Assembly (NCBI GenBank): GCA_004802705.1
Contig: SGPL01000254.1
Location: forward strand, 1-46,096
Direction: 5' to 3'
DNA length: 46,096 nucleotides
Origin: Bondarzewia mesenterica
Taxonomy: Eukaryota; Basidiomycota; Agaricomycetes; Russulales; Bondarzewiaceae
The notes below the pieces were generated by a model. That model ran no database searches and was not told where the DNA came from. It saw only the letters and a list, made by a program, of their open reading frames with translations. Below are positions 23,627-32,023 of this stretch, piece after piece. A program made the translations under genes and the position numbers. Within the stretch, counting starts at the first letter, position 1, and every line of letters begins with the position of its first letter.

Positions 23627-24217
23627 ATGAGTATGTCTCGTGCCTTCAATACACACTGTCTTCTGCTAACATGTACGCATATCTCTCAAGCATTGGCCCA
23701 AAATCATCAACACGTAACGCTTGAACCCAACTCACTATACATCCTCACACAACCTCTCTTAAACGGCACCTTTCATTGGGCCTTCATGCTCACAGATGCC
23801 CAGAATATTGCGACACTGCATCACTGGATAGAGCAGGAGCGAGGTCATCGCGCTGAGGCTTACCATATGCATAACATTGCTGGAGGAGTGAGCAAGCTTC
23901 GGAATGCACCAGTTCTGGGATATTTCAAGGTCGACGGCTACGTCTCCATCGATCTTCCTCTTTTCATCCGCCTATGTCAGAGCGCATTTCCCTCCAGATA
24001 TCCGACCATTTCACAGAACCGCGCGCACGGCCTTTCGTGTCGGACATGGGTAACGGCTATTCTTACGATCTTGAAGAAGCAGGGGCATCTGAATCGACGA
24101 GATACACCTGAAGAAATTGAGCATCTCGTCAAGACGAGGAGTGCGGAATGCGACGTGACATATACTAACGATTTCTTATGGCAAAGGCCTTACTGGACTG
24201 TAGTCACGAGCGTTTGA
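23627..24217 (+). CDS. Small protein of unknown function
   Basis: I do not recognise the family. The preferred model has a short first exon (23627-23639), a 51-base intron with CTAAC branch site, and exon 2 (23691-24217), giving 179 residues; reading through the intron also stays open. The protein has no signal peptide or membrane segment. Notable residues are FHWAFML near the N-terminus and SCRTWV after the middle. An early His and later Cys next to aromatic residues recalls permuted papain-like folds (PPPDE- or LRAT-type order), but this is weak. Composition is that of a folded protein, unlike the broken genes just downstream. Confidence 0.6.
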   Translation: MSMSRAFNTHCLLLTCTHISQALAQNHQHVTLEPNSLYILTQPLLNGTFHWAFMLTDAQNIATLHHWIEQERGHRAEAYHMHNIAGGVSKLRNAPVLGYFKVDGYVSIDLPLFIRLCQSAFPSRYPTISQNRAHGLSCRTWVTAILTILKKQGHLNRRDTPEEIEHLVKTRSAECDVTYTNDFLWQRPYWTVVTSV

Positions 24218-24449
24218 CGTCCCATACAATTATATCATTGTTACCAGCTGGATCGGCACCAATCGTTTTTCAGTTGCGAAATATGATCTTTATTTATCGG
24301 AGAACAGATTAATTCGCGGAGCGCCCATATGTGCGTTGGCTGAAGCGTTGCTTGTAGTCACTTTTTGACGGTATAATCTCGACCATCTTGAAAACCTATG
24401 TAGTCGGTGCTCCCCGTTAGGAGGCTCTCGTCGACACACTAACTAAACA
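24218..24449. other. Short intergenic gap
   Basis: No features beyond possible 3' and 5' untranslated sequence. Confidence 0.4.
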
Positions 24450-25172
24450 ATGTCTTCGACGATAGAACAAGAGACGACGGCGACAGAGAACCACGCAACC
24501 CCGTCGCTCCAAGTCCTCTACTGCGGCGGTCAGATCACTCACCTCGCATCCTTGCGTCCGCTCACCCTGTGACTCGTGTGGTCGCAGCCCCCTAGAGTAC
24601 TGGGAATTCGGGTCGAATCTCACCCGGTGCAAGGAATGGCTCAATGAGGCTCACCCCGATTTGTTTCCCAAATATTATTCCGACGGTGCGCTCTTCTATA
24701 CTCTCCCTCCGATTGAACTTTGAGATTGTTCTCATTTACTATCTTTCAATGATTTTTGGCGAAGCTCGAGACGTTGAGTTGGGAAACGCAGAGCAAGCTT
24801 GAGAAGGTTATCGCAGCAAAGAAAAAGAAAACGGTGCGAGCTCTCTCAAGCCTTTGCACGATAGTTTATTGACGAGTGTCGCGCATGCGCGTGCGGCATA
24901 GACATCACAATTATGATAGGCCTTATGCTTCTGCTCCTCGTGCCGATTTAAAAAAACTCTGCTAAAGGTCATGATCGAACGGATCGAACGAATTAAGCGC
25001 AAATTCGTCACGTCCATTCACGGCCTCGAAGCTTCTGGTGAACTCACCCCTCTTCTGCCTTTCTCTTCCTTTCCATCGGGTTGACTTTTGGCTTGTCTCA
25101 ATCTCATGCCTACAACTCAGACATGGACCTTAAGAAACCTGCCAAACTCCTTGTGACGCGTTTCGCAACGGA
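24450..25172 (+). pseudogene. TMA22: TMA22/DENR (density-regulated protein) relic
   Basis: DENR is a ribosome-associated factor of translation initiation and recycling. Exon-like blocks are 24450-24528 (ends LQVLYCG), 24588-24685 (EFGSNLTRCKEWLNEAHPDL), 24765-24833 (LETLSWETQSKLEKVIAAKK), 24968-25037 (IERIKRKFVTSIHGLEA) and 25121-25172 (DLKKPAKLL). The last three blocks join in frame, but blocks 1-2 and 2-3 do not, and block 2 meets TAG in the frame set by block 1. The zinc-binding N-terminus has lost the second cysteine pair: the VC part of YCGVC is gone and the later YC reads YW. The final exon with the end of the SUI1 domain is absent. This points to a decayed copy, not a single base-call error. 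Confidence 0.75.
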
Positions 25173-25285
25173 GTAAGTTATGTTTTTTCGTGTTACGATT
25201 CCCGAATAGTAGGGAATTCTCGTTATTCTCGTCTCGTTACTCATGGAAGGACCATGGGCCAAAATTTTTACTTCAAAATTCTTGT

Positions 25286-25319
25286 GTAGTTTCAGCCTAT
25301 ATATATAGGCTGAAACTAC
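25286..25319. repeat. Perfect 34-bp palindrome
   Basis: Each 17-base arm is GTAGTTTCAGCCTATAT or its reverse complement, with no loop. It lies 114 bases after the last recognisable DENR block, where the missing last exon should be, so it may be part of a small insertion or deletion scar. The surrounding 25180-25460 is non-coding. Confidence 0.95.
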
Positions 25320-25806
25320 AAAGGACGATTAGAGTCGAACTAGTATCATTACAAAATGATGAGGTTCGTGAAACTAATCTCTCTTCCGTTGTTTTGTAGT
25401 AGTACTTCACCGGTTTACCGGTCTTCTTCTTAGCCGGTAAGGGAAAAACCAAGTCAACTTACTTAGTTCGACTTGAAGGCGCTCATTCTCCCCTCCTCCG
25501 TTTCGATTTTCCTCTTCCTTTAACTCCTCTAAATTCCCCCGACTCTCGCCGTTTTCCACAGGTTGCCAGAATGCGACTCGTTTCTCACTGACAGCTTGCC
25601 CCTCTAGATGGTCGCGCAGCTCGCTGAGAGCACACATCTAAACCGACGCCATCTGTCGCGAGCACGTTAGTGTCGTCAAAGCGTGCCATTGCAGCGCAAC
25701 TACGGCGAACACTCGTCCTAGGTCGCGCAGCGTCTTGTTGCGCTGGAGGGCAGGTGAATTCAGGGCCCAAGATATTTCTTAATCTCGTTTTTTTTTTTTT
25801 TGCGGA
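25320..25806. other. Non-coding stretch in the relic tract
   Basis: Short repeats of ACCGG/CCGGT occur at 25408-25438. No family is recognised on either strand. Confidence 0.35.
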
Positions 25807-26716
25807 ATGTCGGAACCTGAACTAGCATACATGGCTGGCGCAAACGATGAGTTCGACCTGCCCCGTTGGCAGACGCAAGCTGACCAGGACGTGCTGTCGT
25901 CCTCTGCTCAGGCTGCCCAAGCTGCCACCAACAACACCTCGTACTTATGCCCAAACGATGTCAACGCCCGCCCGTTTCTTCTCATTCCACAACTGGTCAG
26001 CATCGCATACAGCCTCTCCATCAGACCCCATCCTCTTCTGCCTCAAGACGGCCGCGTATCTCTCATCTCCTCGACCACATGCAGGACGATATCGAGGGCG
26101 CTTTTTCTCCATCCAATACCCACTCTCCCGCTTCTCACCAGCGTCAACAGTCCTTGAGAGAGACCGACAGCAAATAGGTGAGTACTTCTTTGGTGGGAGA
26201 TACGCACCTATGGAAGCACTCAACGCGCAGGCGAAAGCTGGAGGGTCATGAAGGAGATGAACAAAGAGGTAGAAGAGGAGACCTCTGTCGATCGTGAGCT
26301 TTCTGTTGACCCTGAGGCCCGGAAGGAGAAGTGGCCATCAGAGGAGGTGCGTGCTTGGGAGTTCTCGAAGTAGGACGTTGCTCATTTCAATGATGTGGGT
26401 AGGTTGTTGAACAGCCGGAGGACGAGAGGTCATGGGCGATGTTCAAGACGAGGGCGAGGCTAGCTCTACGGATGAAGAGAGCAGAGGGCAATCAAAGCGT
26501 TGTGAAGATTGTCAGTGATAATCCGTGGCCGGCTGCTCGAGTTGCTGCCATTCTCAAATCGGTAAGTTATCTCCTTTTCTGTTAAGAGGGTTTGCGTTGA
26601 CGCGGTGCTTGGGTGCTTTATAGCATGACTATGACACGATCGTGAAGGATCTGCAGGAACATCGACGATCGTCACCGTCTGTGCAACCTCTGATGAAGAA
26701 TACCCGAGAAGCTTGA
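25807..26716 (+). CDS. Unknown protein, first exon of doubtful frame
   Basis: I do not recognise this gene. Three downstream exons join in one frame: 26231-26346 (ESWRVMKEMNKEVEEETS), 26403-26561 (SWAMFKTRARLALRMKRAEG and DNPWPAARVAAILKS) and 26624-26716 (HDYDTIVKDLQ, stop TGA). Donors and acceptors are standard. The first exon (25807 to a GTGAGT donor at 26178) starts with a plausible coding stretch (MAGANDEFDLPRWQTQ), but natural-looking peptide then appears in a second and a third frame. Only the frame ending RDRQQI splices correctly to exon 2. At least two frame changes are therefore needed. It may be a recent pseudogene or a gene with base errors. Confidence 0.45.
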
Positions 26717-26837
26717 TCAGTCCCCCTCCTGAAGATAATGTGAGACAAGACAGTAAGCAGTCAGTTCGTTTCATCTGTGAGCTCTGTGCCCTCTCCGTGC
26801 CACTAACAAGCCATGCTCCTATTGTATTTGAATACAG

Positions 26838-27409
26838 TCCACAAGATGGGGATCAGAACCTGCACAACGCTCCCTTTCACTGTCCGCGCGATCTCTTTCT
26901 CCCAATCGCCCCATCACCAACTCGCGTTTTCCATCGGATAGAGGTGAATGGTCCAAACGTAAACGGACATTGGCATCGACCTCATGTATGGTCCACGAAG
27001 ACATTCACGAATTCAGACTCCCCGAATACGACGATCATGCTATCGAAGCCACTCCCAACCCTTAGCCGCGCGAGCAAAAGTGCCACATGCATGCCGTCTC
27101 TCCCGAAACCCTACGCGCCAGTCGATTACTCCTCGCCAATCTCATCACCGCTCTGTGTCTCCCTCAAAATCAATATCACCGACAAAGCCCACCCTTGTAC
27201 AGTCACTTCCACGTAACGCAAATGCGGATCACATACCCTTATTCCAAATTTCCATTCCACCACATGTCCATCGGTTTCGTCCTCGCTCGTCTACGCCCAT
27301 ACCACCCTACAAACCCCCTACCGAACGCTTCACACCCCCGCGTGAAGTCATCCTCACGCCTTCTTCAAAGGCCAAAGTGTCGAAGTCGAGCAAACGAGAA
27401 TTCATGTAA
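26838..27409 (+). pseudogene. Unknown conserved-looking coding region with two frame changes
   Basis: A Ser/Pro/Arg-rich peptide reads from 26838 through RKRTLASTSCMVHEDIHEFR and PEYDDHAIEATP to a TAG near 27063. It continues in a second frame (SRASKSATCMPSLPKPYAPV) to about 27160, then in a third (SPSKSISPTKPTLVQSLPRN, then PPREVILTPSSKAKVSKSSK) to a stop at 27409. The smooth composition across the breaks indicates one former coding sequence. No family is recognised. One break could be an extra C in CCC at 27060-27062; the other is not in a homopolymer. Confidence 0.5.
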
Positions 27410-28955
27410 TGCTGTAGTCGACTAGCGTCTTTCACTGTCACCGCTCATCTCACAACTTCTTTCCATTCCATACACCTCGCGCAAAACATCCAAAGCAACA
27501 TCGTTTGACAGTGGCGAGGCTTTGCGCTGGCCCTGAATGTCTCTAAACTCGCCCTTTCGACACAATGGACCCCGGCGCTCCCCTAGCACGTCCCTAGCCC
27601 GTGTCTTGGGAGTCCTATGCGCGCGATCTCATGGTCGGCGCCAACATGACCGAGATAAGTGAAAAGCTCGGGGCATGGAACATGGAATTGGTCTGCTTTC
27701 GAGAAGGTCACGATGAGGGTCGCAGAGAAATTGCCGGAATTCGAAGGCACTACGAAGGACGGGATGGCGAATGACCAGGACTCGTCCGAAGTTGCATGAT
27801 ACATGTGCGTATCTTAACTACTGGGGTTTGGCACTCAAGGGACGAGACGAACGTAGGGACGAATAGAACTTGTGGATTTAAACTCTGCAGAAGAGCTCAG
27901 GTTTGATTTTGAGGGTGTTCATTTTCTAAAGAACGGGTCGATTTATGGTTTGGCCGACCCCTCAGGGTACGGGTTGGCCAATGCCGACCATTTCGGATAA
28001 AGTTAGTAGGTATGGTGGACTGAGCCCTTTCGGCCCTCCGCATGCCATTCGTGCAAGTTGACAACTCGGACGGTGGTCAAGTTATGAAGAGGGCGTTGAC
28101 CTGGTTCATGCGTGCAGTTGGATTTCAGGTTTTTTTTTTCTCATTTCTCAAGCAAGGTCCATTTTTTGCGTCTTCCGTTTGGCTCACTCGCAGTCCTCAA
28201 TTGACCCTCGAATTTCTTCAAAAAACCGCTGCGAAGTCGCCGTCTGATATAGCGATTGTAGACCTTGGCGATAGTACGAACAAAAGGTAAGCCGAACGAT
28301 CGGTCGCCTTGTCAACACTGTATATGTTGCATGAACTTGGGGCGGCGCGTCTTCCTGGATTCACTTGTTTCCGTCTGCCTTTAGCTCACGTCTCTTCCTC
28401 AGCTGGATGAACAAAACCGAAAAGCGCCTCAATCCGAGCCAGGAATACTGTCGCTAGCTACCTTTCCGACGGAACCACCCTCGTACGAATAGGCGCGCCC
28501 TTTCATAGGTTATTATTGTAATGGTATCCGCCCGCAAAGCCCATCGTCATCTACGAGGACGTCAGACGCCATGAGGGAGACGCCTCTTGGGAGGCAATCA
28601 TGCCCATCCGCATAGCCTCTAGCCTCAACGCATCTTCAAAAGCCACTTCGAGCCTCATGTCCTGGAGAAAACCTAACAACTGACGCTGTTTTGCGATGCG
28701 TTTGAATCGCGCCCTCTTTCGACTATTGGTCATCTCGGTAATGTGTATTGGCTGCGGTCTGAGTCGTGGTAGGGGCCCGTGTTCATACCTCGGGCGCATG
28801 GCGCAACCAAGCATGATGGGACAATTTCGCAGGTGGTCTTGCCATGCCTAAAGGTATTTGAGTGGCGAACAGCAAAATGCAAGGGAAGGCCGGTACATAC
28901 AGCTTCCCTAAGGAGAGTAAGCTTGAAAGCCTCCTTATCCCCTTTCGTGGCGATC
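27410..28955. other. Relic-tract sequence with coding-like fragments
   Basis: Short coding-looking pieces occur without joining: around 27600-27775 on plus (YARDLMVGANMTEISEKLGA), 28050-28290 on plus (LEFLQKTAAKSPSDIAIVDL), and 28551-28740 on minus (LLGFLQDMRLEVAFEDALRL). None is assigned to a family. They may be further gene debris. Confidence 0.35.
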
Positions 28956-30540
28956 AAGCTACTACACCGTTCCAGCACCGCTCGTCGTTCGAGAATCGAC
29001 GTTCGACGGGCCGGACAATCAAGGACAGGAATACTGGTCAGTATGTTACCCTGGGTTGCAACCTCAGTCTAGGAGGGAACACATTTAATTATGATCTTAG
29101 GTGCGTGTTGTCGCATTTAGTTGAGCCCAAAGCTAGCCTGCCGTCCTGACGAGGCAGGTGCGCAGTGCTGAAGAACTACAACACAATCGAGAACTTCAAG
29201 ATAAGCGCACTTTTCAAATCGAATGGCGAATGGGGTGCGTCTACCTCTCCATGACAGTTCTCCATCTACTCTGCAAGGTCAGGCGGAGCATTCGCATAAT
29301 CTCACAACTTGGGACATGATACATCTGCCCTCATGCAATGTCTCATGATCACGTTTGCCGATCTCAAGAAGTACAAATACTACTACTGGTTTGCGATTCC
29401 AACACTCGTCGAAAGCCTGCACCATCTGAGGAAGGCCGCTACTATTCGCTGCCTGCTCACTAGAGCCAGCGGATTTCACGTTGCGCGCTCGCTGATGGTA
29501 TGTTTATGACCTTTCTGCTCCAGCCTATCACTTGTTAAGTTCTGTCTAGGGTTGGTGTATCCTTAGATCACCCTCGTCAACTGGGCGTCTCAATCTCAAA
29601 TCTGGTCCGTCTACCATTGATTGAGTTCGACGACTGTTTGAATGGCGGCAAACCAAGGCACAATGTGCGGCAGACCCTGGAGTGATGCGTAAATTGCCAT
29701 CAATCTCTTTTCCTCCTACCTCATTTGCGAGACAGAATGAAAAGGGTCATTCACTCTCAATCCTCCTATCAGGCTATCCAATACAGTAGGTCATGCACCA
29801 GGTGAGAAAGCAAAGACGGACATCACAGCGCTCTTTGATCGTGCGATGCTACCTTCCTGCTCATGGATTCGCGTGGGAGTCGTCGTCTATCAACTGGTTA
29901 GGAGCTGCAAAGGGCAAGGTGCGCTCTATTATGGGCAGCACACTCTAGTTATTCAAATGGTCACGAAGCGGCGCTTGGCCTTGACACGTTCCTTGTGCTC
30001 GACCGTCTGACCGTCTCATGAATGAGCACAGTCTATGACAGACCGCGCTCTTGATCAAATCTGTATCGTGCCGCTACCAGGTTGGCCTCCAGTAGTCTCG
30101 TTCGAGGACACATACATTATTCTAGTGAAAGCAAGCGGTCCACAGTTGGGTGAGCGAGCAGCCGAAAAGTCTGTAACGCCTAGGTTTCTTGTATCCACAA
30201 CCGTCGAGTTACTAGTATCTCTTCTACAGCATTCTCTCGAATATATGAAACCTCTCCGACTGATTTCAGAGACTGATGATCAAGCAGTGCCCTGCGCCTC
30301 CTGTAGGAAACAAAGGCGGCTTGGATGAGGAGGTCGCCAGCGGTGTCCTTGTGCTCGTACAGCATCAGCTGCGGGTTCATAAATATGTCGATTGTTGGTA
30401 CTGCATAATCACCGTGCACAAGATACGCGAAACTGTGCGTATTATTATCACCCTTTCCCAAGGAAAGTGCCTCACTGAACCACGCAGCGCTTTTCCGGGA
30501 GAGTATCAGCGGTGTGAAATGTCCCAGGATGATACACCCA
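28956..30540 (+). pseudogene. ATG7: ATG7 (autophagy E1-like enzyme) relic
   Basis: ATG7 activates Atg8 and Atg12 for autophagy. Family blocks appear in the correct order but in changing frames: GRTIKDRNTGQYVTLGCNLS (near 29010-29080), LKNYNTIENFKISALF (29170-29215), ITFADLKKYKYYYWFAIPTL (29350-29410), HVARSLM (29480-29500), VSISNLVRLPLIEFDDCLNG (29590-29650), LLMDS (29858-29875), ALGLDTFLVL (29970-30000), and DQICIVPLPG near 30053-30082, where intact proteins have the catalytic-cysteine region, followed by TAVELLVSLLQH-like sequence (30205-30235). The glycine-rich nucleotide-binding loop expected before HVARSLM is replaced by TRASGF. A long segment between the FADLKKYKYYYWF block and this loop is missing. 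Several stops interrupt. It is a decayed, non-functional copy. Confidence 0.78.
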
Positions 30541-30594
30541 TTAAAGATTGACACAGAGTCCTACACTGCAGACTTGCACTCAACATGAAGGGCC

Positions 30595-31258
30595 TCTGAC
30601 ATTGCCGACGTTTTCAAGAAGATCGGCGCAGAGCACACAGAAGTTTGGGATGGAAACCCGAAAACCGCACTACACCTTACCCGTCATACACGACACCACA
30701 ACGGGTGCCGTGTCATCTAAACCTTACAAGATCGCTCAGTGCCTCCACAAGACCTACCGTGCCTCCACAAGACCTACCCTTCCGCTCCCCGCATCATCCT
30801 TGCGGGCACGGACGCGGTGCAGCAGATGTCCACCAAAGTCCTATCGTCGAAGGTTGGGAGACCGGTTTTCCTCATATGCGGACATGATGGTACAGCTGCC
30901 ACCTCGCAGTCTGAGTACTTCGGTTGGACGAGGGAGGCAATTTTCTGAAGGCCAATGAAGGAACTGGTCGCAGATAGTCACAGAGGTAAGGTCTGGAAAA
31001 CGGTGACAGACAGCTTTGCAGAAGTAGCCAAGTGGATGGACGCGAATGGGAAGGGCAGGGTTTTCGTTATGGGTGATGTGCCCTCCTTCGCCGATGAAGC
31101 CATCGCATCGCAGATTGTCTGGAAGAAGACGGTATTGGGCATGAATCGGTAGAGTGCAAAGATCTCATGGTGGCCGACGAGGGAAGGTAGGCAAAATTTG
31201 CAGAGGAGATCAGCAAATGGGGGTTTGTGGAAGAAGAGGCGCTGAAACCTGTTGTCCG
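30595..31258 (+). pseudogene. Glutathione S-transferase relic
   Basis: GST blocks in order: DIADVFKKIGAEHTEVW (30598-30648), then in another frame HYTLPVIHDTTTGAV, YKIAQCL and KTY, then in a third frame APRIILAGTDAVQQMSTKVL and SEYFGWTREAIF. A further frame gives KVWKTVTDSFAEVAKWMDAN and GRVFVMGDVPSFADEAIASQ, the C-terminal helical domain, ending near KFAEEISKWGFVEE at about 31190-31235. The start with the first thioredoxin-fold strand is missing. A 20-bp tandem duplication at 30739-30778 causes one of the frame changes. It resembles the fungal Ure2-like/basidiomycete GSTs. It is not the parent of the GST at 42.9 kb as far as I can see. Confidence 0.7.
30739..30778 (+). repeat. 20-bp direct tandem duplication inside the GST relic
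   Basis: The unit GTGCCTCCACAAGACCTACC is present twice without mismatch. The length is not a multiple of three, so it shifts the frame. Confidence 0.95.
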
Positions 31259-32023
31259 ATGCTCGTCATGCCAGGAGGAAAGAAAATCACGTATATATCG
31301 AAAAAGTTTCTCCTTTGTTCTTGAGATGTCATGGCCAAATACGATCTTTATCCTGGTCCCAATTATACGCCGAAAGCAATTGTCGCGTCAGGTCTGGACA
31401 GTAGGTATCCCCACAACAAGCGGCGCTTACAAGTGGCAAGTCACCAAATAAAAGCGCAGTCGTCAGGACTCTCCATAAGCAGAAAAAAGTGATAGTGTTT
31501 CATGGATGTCAATCTCTCATCTGAAGTTGATATGTAGCCCAGCACTAGCTGGTGGACGGGGAATACCCTGCACGCCAGTACTTTTTCAAATGCATACTTT
31601 GAAATCTGCGAGGCCTTATTTGTTCAGGAAGCATCACTGATGCGTGCGTGCGAATGCTCCAGCAAGATGAGAAACACACCTTTTCTACTAGGTGACCTTC
31701 CAGAGTTCGAACGGATGTGATGGTGAGAAATTGCCAAAGGTGTCCATGCTGCGGTCAATCAAGTGCGTTAGGTGTGAGGAAGTCGGAGATGGCTCATGAG
31801 CGGAAACGTCAGACTGAGATGAAAGACGTGTTGTGTCACACATAATGTGACAGGCATTCTCCGGTCTCCGTTGCGACCTTTGTGACTGCGTGGTAAGTGG
31901 TACTTGAGTGGGAGTACGTTGAGTATATCATTACGGAGCACGACGATGCCAATCTGCCCAGAAGCGCATACATATACTTTTGGTGAGTTAAGAAACTTTG
32001 AAAAGCACATGCCTACCGTAGTA
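31259..32023. other. Intergenic or debris between GST and KRE33 relics
   Basis: No recognisable gene. Two convergent relics end on either side. Confidence 0.4.
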
